A DNA stretch of 57,924 nt, taken from NCBI GenBank assembly GCA_938042245.1, contig CALIRO010000033.1, positions 1-57,924 on the forward strand. The letters run 5' to 3'. Source of the DNA: an uncultured Thermoguttaceae bacterium. Lineage in GTDB: Bacteria > Planctomycetota > Planctomycetia > Pirellulales > Thermoguttaceae. How positions within the stretch are numbered: position 1 is the stretch's first letter; every line of letters begins with the position of its first letter. Position numbers and translations under genes: made by a program. Positions 34,495-42,940 of the stretch are shown piece by piece. The notes below the pieces were generated by a model. It was given only the letters and a program-made list of their open reading frames with translations, had not been told where the DNA came from and searched no databases.

Positions 34495-37400
34495 TCAGGA
34501 GATGTTGTTTTCTGGAGGCGGAGGGGGTGCTGATACTGGGGGGGATGCTGAGGAGCTTTCTGAAGGTGCAGGGGAAGTGATCTCTTGCGAGCAGGAGGGA
34601 GTGCTTTCTGGGCAAGGCGCAGCAGGAGTCTGTGGGCTAGCCGGCAGAGAGGCGGCAGGGAGGTGTTTGGTGGCCGGTGCTAGTTCAGTAGGGCCAGGGG
34701 AAGCCTCCTCGGTACTGGTAGGCTTACCAGGGGAAGCCGAGGAACCGGCAGCACTGGAGGTGGAGGGGGTAGGGGGCGATTGCTCTTTGGCGGGCTGAGC
34801 CGCATCAGCGCTGTGCTGTTGGCGGGTCAGTTGGAAAAACTGCAATAGTTCGGCGAAAGTACGCATGGGCTGTTTGCCCTGTTTGACTGCTTCGGAAAGT
34901 TTCGGTGCTGGTGGAGGGGGAGTTTTGGAGCGGAATTGGCGGGTGGAGGGTTTCGGCTTTCGCTCTGGGGTACCGGGCCGGACAGAAGCCTTTTGCGGCG
35001 GAGGGGCCTTGGGTGGGGTTTCGGGTGCGGAAGTTGCCGCAGTTTGGCCCGCCCGAGCTGGGACGGGCTTTTCTGGCCTAGCCGAAGGGCCCTTTTCTGA
35101 GCCAGGAGCCTGAGCCGCTTGGGCCCGACGATCCGGGGGAATCATCGACAGAGAAATGCGGCTCCGATCCGGATCCACCTGTAGGATCCAGACCTTGACC
35201 GTATCGCCTACCGAGACAACTTCCCGGGGATCCTGGACATAGTGGGGGGCCATTTGGCTGATATGGACCAAGCCGTTCTCTCCAATGCCAATATCTACGA
35301 AGGCGCCGAAATTGGTAATATGAACAACAGTACCTTCTAATTGCATCTCGGGCTTTAGGTCGTGCAGTTTCAGTTGGACCCGTTTGAAGGAAGGTGCCGG
35401 CGAATCGTCTCGGACATCTCTGCCAGCCCGCCGCAGTTCCCCGAGCACCTGCCGGACTACCCAGACTCCGGCGCCGAACTCTTCAGCCAGGGCCTGGGCG
35501 TCCAACTGCCCAAGCTGTTTCTGAACCCCCGAAGCAATCGCCGGATTCCATAGATCCTCCGGTTGGGCAGAAACTTTTTGTAACATCTTCCGGGCCAACT
35601 CATAGCAATCTGGGTGGATGGCGGTTCGGTCCAACGGTTCTGGTCCGTGCTGGATTTTCAAAAAGCCGGCAGCCAATTCAAAGGTTCCTTCGCCGAAGCC
35701 GGGGATTTGTTTTAACTCGGCTCGTGTGCGGAACTGGCCGTGCTGGCGACGATACTGTTCCACCCGCCGGGCCAACACCATGTTTAATCCCGACACATAC
35801 CGCAGGAGCCAAGGATGAGCGGTATTTACGTCCACACCAACTCGATTCACACACGATTCAACCACCTCTTCCAATAGAGGTTGGAGGTGTTTGGCCTTGA
35901 CATCGTGTTGATATGTACCGGTAGCCAAATGGGCGGGTTCAATCTTTACCAGTTCGCTCAACGGATCCAGCAGCCGCCGTCCGATGGAAATAGCCGATCG
36001 TACCCGCAGATCGTAATAGGGAAATTCTTCCTGGCCCACCACCCCATGCGCATAGACCTTGGCCCCGACTTCGGAAACCATCCCATATCGGACATCCTCG
36101 GTTTTTAATTCGTTGTTCAGAAGTTCCGCCAGAAAATTCTCGAAGATCCGGGAACCGACCCCATTGCCAATCGCTACCAAGCCGATCCGATACCGCCGAA
36201 TCAGCTGGAGCAGTTTTTGGCGGGCATTTTCTCGATCCTGAGTGCGACCCACTAAATAGAGCTTGGCATGTTCCAGCAGATTACCGAACTCATCTAAAGC
36301 GGCCAGGACATATCCGTTCCGAAGGCCCGGATCGACGGCCAAAATGCGTTTGCCCCGGACCGGACGCTGCAACAACATTTTTCGTAAGGATTTGGCCACT
36401 ACTTCCACCGCATGGATTTCAGCCTGTTCGGTCAGCTCCCGTCGGGCTTCCCGTTCCAAACTGGGCAAAAGCAGACGCTCCAATGCATCATCCGCACAGC
36501 CCCGCAAAAAATCGGCATGAGGATGCTCCGGCGGAATGCACTCCTGATAGAGGACCTGGCGCATCGCCTCTCGATCAGATTCGATCCACACCCGCAGTAT
36601 CTTCTGCCGCTCCGCCCGATTGAGGGTCAATACCCGATAAGGGGAAATCTTCCGGAGGGCTTCTTGGAAGTCAAAGAAATCTCGGTACGCCCGCAGACGC
36701 CGCAGAAGGAGACGCTGTTTTTTGAGTTCTTTTTGTTGGCGGCGGAGCTCGGCCGGGCTAAGAGAAGTCGATGGCACCCCAGCAACCGGTGCCGCCTTAG
36801 CCTCCGATGCCTCTTCTGGCAGATTCCCGCCCGCTGAGCTTGGAGCAGAAGGGGCAGGTTCAGACAAACCCCCCTGGTGCTTCTCCGAACTAGACTCCGC
36901 AGCCTCTTCCGACCCACAGAGCTGCTCTCTTTGCACGGAGAGTTGGCGAAAACCACTCTCCTCCAAAACGCTGGAATGTTCCTTCGGTGCCGGGGGACTT
37001 CCCTCCCCTGCGGACTCCGGAGCCACTCCAGGCTCGGAACCCCCAGAAGATTCCACCGTTCGGCAGGAAAAGATGGAAGTGGTTTGGATTTCCTCGGAGT
37101 TGGGTGGGGAATGGCTCGAGCTGTCAGCACCAATTCGGGCAACCTCCCCGGCATGGTGGCGCTCTGACGACTCTTTATCGCTGCCAGAAGAGGCCAAGGA
37201 TTTCTCAGAACCCGGCTCCTCGGGCAGGAGGGACCTTTCTTCCAGGGAGGCAGAGGATCTGAGGTCATCAGCGGCTTGTGCCCCTGGCGTATCTCCTTCA
37301 GCGGGCGCCTGGGAAGGTCCAGAAGGGATAGGCTCCGCAGAGATGTTGGGTTGGTTTTTGGTTGGAGCGGCTTGGGAGACGGGTTCCGAGGCGGCCTCCC

Positions 37401-38046
37401 TGGGCATTTTCTTCTCAGGCGCCCAGCCGGGAGGAAGCGGAACCGTCTCGAGGAGTCGGGAGCAAATTCGGCCCGTTCTGTAGAAGACTTCCCGAAGTTT
37501 TTTGCGCAGATCGGCGTGTTCGCTGATCATTTCGGCCAGGATATGGCCGGCACCTAACAGGGCATCGGCAGTGGTGTATATTTGTTTATCAGGATTGATG
37601 AAATCAGCGGCCCGAGCCTCCAGGTTAGAACAAGTAGGGGCAGCTTGAAGGATTTCCTCGGCCAGTGGTTCTAGGCCTCGGGCGCGGGCGGCGGTGGCCA
37701 AGCCTTCCTTTTTCGGCTTATAGGGAAGGTAGAGGTCTTCCAGACGGCGGTTGGTGGTGGCCGTGCGGATGTGCCGGTCTAATTCCGGCGTCCATTTGCC
37801 TTGCACTTGGAGGCTGCGGAGAATCGTTTCCTTGCGTTGGGCAAGCAACCGGGCTTGCTGAAGCAGGTGGCGAATCCGACGGATCTGCTCCTCTTCCAGC
37901 CCGCCCGTCTGGTCCTTCCGATACCGTGCAATGAAAGGAACCGACTTGCCTTCTTCCAGCAGTTGTGCTACCGCCTCCACTTGCCGAAGGGAAATCCGCA
38001 AAGCCCGAGCAATCGGTCGTAAATTGAGCGTAACTGGCTCGATCAT
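34495..38046 (-). CDS. tex: Tex-family RNA-binding protein with large low-complexity inserts
   Basis: Nucleic-acid-binding transcription accessory protein. It has 1,183 residues against about 770-790 usually. The order is the N-terminal Tex helical domain (VPFIARYRKDQTGGLEEEQI; YLPYKPKKEGLATAARARGL), YqgF-like RNase-H fold (ILAVDPGLRNGYVLAALDE; GLVAIGNGVGSRIFE), helix-hairpin-helix (FRTRAELKQIPGFGEGTFE), and S1 domain (LEGTVVHITNFGAFVDIGIG). Two non-family blocks are inserted: about 230 Ser/Glu/Pro-rich residues after the first domain (36,710-37,410) and a tail of about 210 Pro/Ala/Ser-rich residues after S1 (34,498-35,135). The start MIEPVTLNLRPIARAL is chosen by family fit; a TTG at 38,076 is the alternative. 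Confidence 0.92.
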   Translation of the reverse strand: MIEPVTLNLRPIARALRISLRQVEAVAQLLEEGKSVPFIARYRKDQTGGLEEEQIRRIRHLLQQARLLAQRKETILRSLQVQGKWTPELDRHIRTATTNRRLEDLYLPYKPKKEGLATAARARGLEPLAEEILQAAPTCSNLEARAADFINPDKQIYTTADALLGAGHILAEMISEHADLRKKLREVFYRTGRICSRLLETVPLPPGWAPEKKMPREAASEPVSQAAPTKNQPNISAEPIPSGPSQAPAEGDTPGAQAADDLRSSASLEERSLLPEEPGSEKSLASSGSDKESSERHHAGEVARIGADSSSHSPPNSEEIQTTSIFSCRTVESSGGSEPGVAPESAGEGSPPAPKEHSSVLEESGFRQLSVQREQLCGSEEAAESSSEKHQGGLSEPAPSAPSSAGGNLPEEASEAKAAPVAGVPSTSLSPAELRRQQKELKKQRLLLRRLRAYRDFFDFQEALRKISPYRVLTLNRAERQKILRVWIESDREAMRQVLYQECIPPEHPHADFLRGCADDALERLLLPSLEREARRELTEQAEIHAVEVVAKSLRKMLLQRPVRGKRILAVDPGLRNGYVLAALDEFGNLLEHAKLYLVGRTQDRENARQKLLQLIRRYRIGLVAIGNGVGSRIFENFLAELLNNELKTEDVRYGMVSEVGAKVYAHGVVGQEEFPYYDLRVRSAISIGRRLLDPLSELVKIEPAHLATGTYQHDVKAKHLQPLLEEVVESCVNRVGVDVNTAHPWLLRYVSGLNMVLARRVEQYRRQHGQFRTRAELKQIPGFGEGTFELAAGFLKIQHGPEPLDRTAIHPDCYELARKMLQKVSAQPEDLWNPAIASGVQKQLGQLDAQALAEEFGAGVWVVRQVLGELRRAGRDVRDDSPAPSFKRVQLKLHDLKPEMQLEGTVVHITNFGAFVDIGIGENGLVHISQMAPHYVQDPREVVSVGDTVKVWILQVDPDRSRISLSMIPPDRRAQAAQAPGSEKGPSARPEKPVPARAGQTAATSAPETPPKAPPPQKASVRPGTPERKPKPSTRQFRSKTPPPPAPKLSEAVKQGKQPMRTFAELLQFFQLTRQQHSADAAQPAKEQSPPTPSTSSAAGSSASPGKPTSTEEASPGPTELAPATKHLPAASLPASPQTPAAPCPESTPSCSQEITSPAPSESSSASPPVSAPPPPPENNIS

Positions 38047-38775
38047 AGGCAGGTTAGAATATTCTAAAACTCCCAAGGATTCAACCTCTAGGTCAACCCA
38101 GCTTGGTGGTTCCTGCTACGGAAGCAGGAGGAAAAGCCATCCGGGGGATTTCCCCTTCCGCTTCTCACCTTCCATCCACCCTGTGCTAGGATTGCCTGTG
38201 CAGTCCGATGGGTGCTATTACTCCAAAAAGGGGAAGCAGGTCCTTAATCGGTTTGTTGGATTCCACCCGCCGTGGGATTCCCTTGGGGATGGATGGTTAG
38301 GGGCCAAGGGGAAATCCCTTAGGAGTTTTCTCTCTCCAGGTCCGTACAACTGGAAATTGTTCAAGGGCAATTTCGTAAGGAGAAAATCCCTTTAGGATTT
38401 CTCCTCCCCGGGATGGGCGATCTTTTGTCTGGCATCTCTAGACCATGATCCCCTAGGAGGGGTTGGAATTTTCCTTTCTGGGGGTGCCCCTTCCGCAGGT
38501 CGGAAGTCGGGGAGAGAGAACTCCTTTGGACCAACCACCGGAAAGCTACCGGACTGCTCTCCTCAGAGCACTCCTTCCAATCCCTATACCAGGAGGTTTG
38601 CGTAAAAAGATTATTTTCCGTTAAAAACTTCAAATCCACAAGGCCGGGTTAGCCGATATATCAGACAACTTTATCGATTTCATTCCAGGTGGATGGAACG
38701 CCGCCGGAGGGGGGCTAAACGCCGAGGGTTGGTCTGAGATTCTTATTTGGCAGAGCAAGGAAGAAGGAAAGCCCC
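38047..38775. other. Intergenic, about 730 bp, with a hairpin
   Basis: No gene seen; open frames here lack resemblance to anything and look repeat-derived. GGAGAAAATCC (38,379-38,389) and GGATTTCTCC (38,395-38,404) form a stem with one bulge. A similar AAAATCC-TTTA-GGA core recurs near 47,866. The region separates the divergent tex and 79-residue-protein genes. Confidence 0.4.
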
Positions 38776-39015
38776 ATGCGCCCCCAGTTACGAATTTACT
38801 ATGGCCCCCAGGAAGAAACAGCGGTCAGCTCGGTGCTTCAGGAGTCTAAACCGAGGGTAACCGTACAATTAGGGGAAATCTTACCCCTTTTGGCTGATGC
38901 CGTTCAATCGGATCGGACTTGGCTTCGCGATTTTGCAGATGACGAAGTTACTATCTCGATGGACCTATACGAGGTTCTGCTAGCTTACCAATATTACCGA
39001 CGTCCCGTAGCTTAG
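38776..39015 (+). CDS. Small conserved planctomycete protein, function unknown
   Basis: Acidic protein of 79 residues (start MRPQLRIYYGPQEE). No signal peptide or membrane segment. AAGGAAAGCCCC precedes the ATG, a good ribosome binding site. The pattern LGEILPLLADAVQSDRTWL followed by DDEVTISMDLYEVLLAYQ suggests a compact helical protein. I recall similar short proteins in Pirellulales but cannot assign a function. Codon use and the binding site support a real gene. Confidence 0.7.
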   Translation: MRPQLRIYYGPQEETAVSSVLQESKPRVTVQLGEILPLLADAVQSDRTWLRDFADDEVTISMDLYEVLLAYQYYRRPVA

Positions 39016-39176
39016 CCAAAACTACTTTTCTTTTTATTTTACCTACTCGCTTTATTTTCTCTATATTCTCTCGCCGATTCTCTTCCCCCCGGCAGCCAAG
39101 CCGCGAAACTCTTCTGCCCAACACTACCCAAGTTATATAACGCTTTTGATTTCTTTTTTTCCCTCTCCCCCCTCTG

Positions 39177-40208
39177 TTATGGCCGAAGGAGCACCTTCAG
39201 GAGGCCCGGGTCCCGGCGATAAAGTCGGGCAAACCACTCCGGCCCTTCCTCCAACGGCGCTACCGCACTGATAAGCGGTTCCACCCGGATTCTCCTCTGT
39301 GCTATCATCTCCAAACAAGCCGGATACTCCCCACATGAAGCACATATCCCTTGGAGCCGAACTTGCCGGGTTACCACCCTCTGCAAGGCCAAAGGGACCT
39401 CTGGAGATACATTGCCCACCAACCCGATGGCCCCGCCTTTTCGGACTATTTCCACAGCCAACCCGAGCGTCTGCGGCACCCCCACCACCTCCAGGACCAG
39501 ATCGGCCCCCCATCCATTCGTCCGATGCCGGATCTCCGTAGCCACATCCTGCTGGTCGGCCCGGAATCCCTCCTGCGCACCTAGTTGGCAGGCCAATTCC
39601 AGTCGGGCTTCATCGAGATCGACAGCCCAAATTCGGCTACAACCTGCTTGCCGTAATACCTGCACCGTTAACAAGCCGACCATCCCGGCCCCAATGACCA
39701 CCGCCGTATCCCCGAGCTGGATCGGCAGTTGGTTGACAGCGTGCATTGCCACCGCCAATGGTTCCACCAAAGCCGCTTGCTCAAAAGAGACCCCCTCTGG
39801 CAGCCGGTAAAGGATATGCTGAGGCACAGCCACATATTCGGCCAAGGCGCCATCTTGCCGGTACTCCTCACAGGAAACCCCCAGCACGCGGCGCCGGGCG
39901 CAGAGATTCCAGAGGCCTTTTCGGCACATAGGGCATCGGCCGCACCAGATGGTCGAATCGAAGGTAACCGGCTGGCCCACCGACCAGCCTTCCACTGCCG
40001 AGCCGACCTGGGCAATCACGCCAGCCGCTTCATGGCCCATGATCACCGGAGGGCGCCGGCGCCCAGTGGAACCATCCAGCCCATGCACATCGCTGCCGCA
40101 GATCCCACAGCAAGCCACCCGAACCAACACCTCTTCCGGCCCTAACACCGGTTCGGGGACCTGGAGCAGTTCCAGCCGATGGTACGCCGTTAACACCAAG
40201 GCCTTCAT
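39177..40208 (-). CDS. Zinc-dependent medium-chain alcohol/polyol dehydrogenase
   Basis: MDR-superfamily NAD(P)-dependent dehydrogenase of 343 residues, most like sorbitol/threonine/galactitol-phosphate dehydrogenases. The catalytic zinc site includes C37 (CGICGSD) and the H59-E60 pair in MGHEAAG; the structural zinc is held by C89, C92, C95 and C103. The Rossmann loop is VIGAGMVGLLTVQVL (about 172-186), followed by the coenzyme-binding strand WAVDLDEARL, whose aspartate suggests NAD. AAGGAG lies 9 bases before the ATG. The substrate is not deducible. It is monocistronic, with the divergent peptidase-like gene 429 bp away. Confidence 0.92.
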   Translation of the reverse strand: MKALVLTAYHRLELLQVPEPVLGPEEVLVRVACCGICGSDVHGLDGSTGRRRPPVIMGHEAAGVIAQVGSAVEGWSVGQPVTFDSTIWCGRCPMCRKGLWNLCARRRVLGVSCEEYRQDGALAEYVAVPQHILYRLPEGVSFEQAALVEPLAVAMHAVNQLPIQLGDTAVVIGAGMVGLLTVQVLRQAGCSRIWAVDLDEARLELACQLGAQEGFRADQQDVATEIRHRTNGWGADLVLEVVGVPQTLGLAVEIVRKGGAIGLVGNVSPEVPLALQRVVTRQVRLQGICASCGEYPACLEMIAQRRIRVEPLISAVAPLEEGPEWFARLYRRDPGLLKVLLRP

Positions 40209-40636
40209 TTCTATGGACTCCTTGGAAACCTATTTTAGGGGGTGGATTGTCAAAACGGGTAGGTCTATGGGAAAGGGGAAAGGCTGGGAGAAATCTTATT
40301 TTGCCCAATCTTCCTATTTTGCCATACCCACCACTCCCCCCTCATCTTCCCAATACCTTGCTCTTAACTCGTTAACCTCGGTCGAAAAAGTCAAAAATTG
40401 CTCTTGGGCATTTTCGGCAACCCAGGTAGATTGGCAAGCCAATCAACCCTCCTGGCTGAAGAAAGCCTTGCTATCGGCTGGAGCATCCCTCCATATTCGG
40501 CAAGCTTTTGGATTTTTCGGCAAGGCAGGGAGCATTTTGCCGGCAGAACGGGTCCAAAATATGTATTTTGGTTTCTACGTTCAAATGTTCCACGGAAGGA
40601 GCCCTCAGCTCCCTGTGGACGGGGAGGAGGTAGCGC
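40209..40636. other. Divergent intergenic region, 428 bp
   Basis: No gene or strong secondary structure seen. It lies between the divergent dehydrogenase and peptidase-like genes and should hold both promoters; I cannot place them. A good Shine-Dalgarno sequence (GGAGGAGG) lies at its right end. Confidence 0.35.
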
Positions 40637-42247
40637 ATGGAGGCACGGCGGTTTGGAGCCATTGGGTTCATTCTGCTATGTTTGGCCTCTGTAGGGGCCA
40701 GTTCGCAGACTCGGAACTTTATCGTGCACACGGCCGACCCGCATCATGCGGTAGCTTTTGCCCAACAGGCCGAACGACTTCGCCGGGAGTTGGCCATCGC
40801 CTGGCTAGGCCAAGTCCTGCCGGATTGGTCCTATCCGTGTCCCATCACGGCCACGGTAGGCCCCCATCTTGGCGCCGGCGGAGCCACCAGCTTTGTGTTT
40901 GATCGGGGCGAAGTGTATGGCTGGCGTATGACGATCCAAGGTTCCTATGAACGGATCTTGGATTCGGTGCTTCCGCATGAGATTACGCACATGATTTTTG
41001 CCAGCTATTTTCGTCGGCCCTTGCCTCGCTGGGCCGATGAAGGCGGCGCTACGACCGTCGAACATGAAACCGAAAAAGCCAAATACCGCCGCATGCTCAT
41101 CCAGTTTCTCCGCTCCCATCGGGGCATCCCCTTTGATCGCATGTTTAGCATGACTGAATATCCCGCCGACATTATGCCCCTGTATGCCCAGGCCTATGCC
41201 CTAGCCGAATACCTCATCCAGCAAGGAGGCCGACGAAAATATGTGGACTTTCTGGCCGAGGGAATCCATACCGGCCGATGGACCGAGGCGTTGCAAAAGC
41301 ACTACGGCATCCGGGACCTCCAGACGTTGCAGAACCACTGGGTTGCCTGGGTGGCGCAGGGGTTTCCGCCGCTCCCGTCGGCCCCGGAGCGGATGTTGGC
41401 AGCCGCCGGATCGGGGCCCGTTCCGCTTGGCGCCCCAGCCCACCCCTCTCCGTCTGGGTTCGTATCTGCCGGAGCCACACCCACCGGGGCATCTGCTCAG
41501 GACGCCCCTGTCGGCCGATCTGCCAGAGGCGCCCCAGCCGGAGTATCTACCCACGGAGTATCGGCGGCGGTATCTGCCAGAGGTACACCGACCACCCCAG
41601 GCCAGCCGACCGGCCTGCTCTCGGCAGCCCCAGGTGCATCGGCGCCGCCAGGTGCATCCGAGATGGGGCGGAATGGCCCGTCTCACGACCCTGGTTCTAG
41701 TATTCAGTTAGCCAGTGCTTCTTCTGGCTGGAGCCCATCGGCCAGCCAAGCGCCATGGGCCGCTTTCGCTCCCCAGGCAGGGTCTTATCGACCTGGTTCG
41801 ACCGCCCGTCCAGGTATTATCTGGACTTTGCCGCTGATCCCATTACCTGAAAGTGCTTGCCAAGCGAACAGCCTTGCCCAGGATGGCGCCCCTGCTAGTA
41901 CTGGTGGGGACCAGACGGGGCCATCCTCTCTGCGCGTCAGGGGCCAAGACAGTTTTGTCAGGGAGTCTGGCAGCCCGGCGGAGGCGGGTTCTGGGACTGT
42001 TGCCCAAACGAGGAGTGCTCTGCCGGGAACCTCTGGCCGCTCCGGCGAGGTGGGAGCGGAGGGGTGGTTACCGGCTGGCAGCAGGCCGCTATTTGCCCCA
42101 GGTTCCGTGGGCAGAGCCTTAGCCCAGGCGCCGGCCTTCCTGCCCCTGCCTTCCAGCGGAGCGGTGGACAGCCAACACGCCCGTCCCCAAATGCCTCAGT
42201 CGGTCCCTGGCTCTGGGAGGCCGTGGCCTAATACCGCTCTACGTTAA
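40637..42247 (+). CDS. Secreted peptidase-MA-like protein with low-complexity tail
   Basis: Protein of 536 residues. A signal peptide (ARRFGAIGFILLCLASVGAS) directs export. The N-terminal half is a gluzincin-like domain: HEITH (114-118) supplies two zinc histidines and the catalytic glutamate, and the third ligand is probably E135 in RWADEGGA, as in peptidase MA family proteins. From about residue 255 to the end the sequence is Ala/Pro/Gly/Ser-rich with loose repeats (GAPAGVSTHG, SARGTPTTPG) and no recognisable fold; it may be a wall-spanning or secreted disordered tail. GGAGGAGG lies 7 bases before the ATG. Confidence 0.8.
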   Translation: MEARRFGAIGFILLCLASVGASSQTRNFIVHTADPHHAVAFAQQAERLRRELAIAWLGQVLPDWSYPCPITATVGPHLGAGGATSFVFDRGEVYGWRMTIQGSYERILDSVLPHEITHMIFASYFRRPLPRWADEGGATTVEHETEKAKYRRMLIQFLRSHRGIPFDRMFSMTEYPADIMPLYAQAYALAEYLIQQGGRRKYVDFLAEGIHTGRWTEALQKHYGIRDLQTLQNHWVAWVAQGFPPLPSAPERMLAAAGSGPVPLGAPAHPSPSGFVSAGATPTGASAQDAPVGRSARGAPAGVSTHGVSAAVSARGTPTTPGQPTGLLSAAPGASAPPGASEMGRNGPSHDPGSSIQLASASSGWSPSASQAPWAAFAPQAGSYRPGSTARPGIIWTLPLIPLPESACQANSLAQDGAPASTGGDQTGPSSLRVRGQDSFVRESGSPAEAGSGTVAQTRSALPGTSGRSGEVGAEGWLPAGSRPLFAPGSVGRALAQAPAFLPLPSSGAVDSQHARPQMPQSVPGSGRPWPNTALR

Positions 42248-42425
42248 ACTGCCAGCGGCTGCCCTCGCTTGCTGCCAAGGCCCCCTTGTTTCTCCCAAGG
42301 TCCCCTTGCTGGCCTTGGAGTCTCCTGCAAAGGTCTTGGCCCCCGGGATAATCGCCGTCGATGGCTTTCAGCCGCCAAGGCCTTGGAGCCCTCTGCAAAA
42401 GCAGAGGCCTTTCTGCGGCTTTCGC

Positions 42426-42884
42426 TCATTCATAGCCTAGCTCACGGAGTTCTTCTTCGCTGAGGCCGTGATGATGGCCCAGTTCGTGCAGGATGGTGAT
42501 GCGGATTTGCTTTCGGAGCCGTTTGAGACTCACCCGGCCATAGCGATCCGCAGCCGCCGCCAAAATGCCTTCCCGGTAGATGGTGACCACATCCGGTAAG
42601 GCGCCGGAGTGTTCTACACTTTTTTTGGTGATGGGAATCCCTGTATATCGGCCGCAAAGCTCATCCCGGAACCGGACCCCATGTTCCCGGAGTACTTCCG
42701 GCGGTGGATAATCTTCCACATGAAGCGGCACCTGCTCCAGCAATTGATGCACCAGAGGCGGCATCTGCTGAAGAACCTCTTCTAAAACCCGATCAAACCA
42801 CCGCCGAGTTCGAGCATCCAAACTCCAGCCTCCCAAGAGAAAGCCTTCCCTAGAGGATCGCTCTCGTGGATTAGACAGGGACAA
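42426..42884 (-). CDS. Zincin-1 family metallopeptidase-like protein
   Basis: Protein of 152 residues of the small cytosolic zincin family (PF06262 type). The motif is H133-ELG-H137-HH-GL near the C-terminus, followed by SEEELRELGYE, which is typical. The family phrase ITKKSVEHSGALPDVVTIYRE precedes it. The annotated start is TTG; internal starts are possible, since the first 25 residues show no conservation I recognise. The physiological substrate of this family is unknown. It converges with the upstream secreted peptidase-like gene on the other strand (179-bp gap). Confidence 0.85.
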   Translation of the reverse strand: MSLSNPRERSSREGFLLGGWSLDARTRRWFDRVLEEVLQQMPPLVHQLLEQVPLHVEDYPPPEVLREHGVRFRDELCGRYTGIPITKKSVEHSGALPDVVTIYREGILAAAADRYGRVSLKRLRKQIRITILHELGHHHGLSEEELRELGYE

Positions 42885-42940
42885 CCATTTTAGTAGTCAT
42901 ATCACCGAACCCAGCAATTTCCAAGGGAATCTCGAGAGGA

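Noticed and set aside
38361..38639. 92-codon minus-strand frame in the tex upstream gap
   Set aside because: It runs through a hairpin and repeat-like sequence, and its composition is unlike neighbouring genes.
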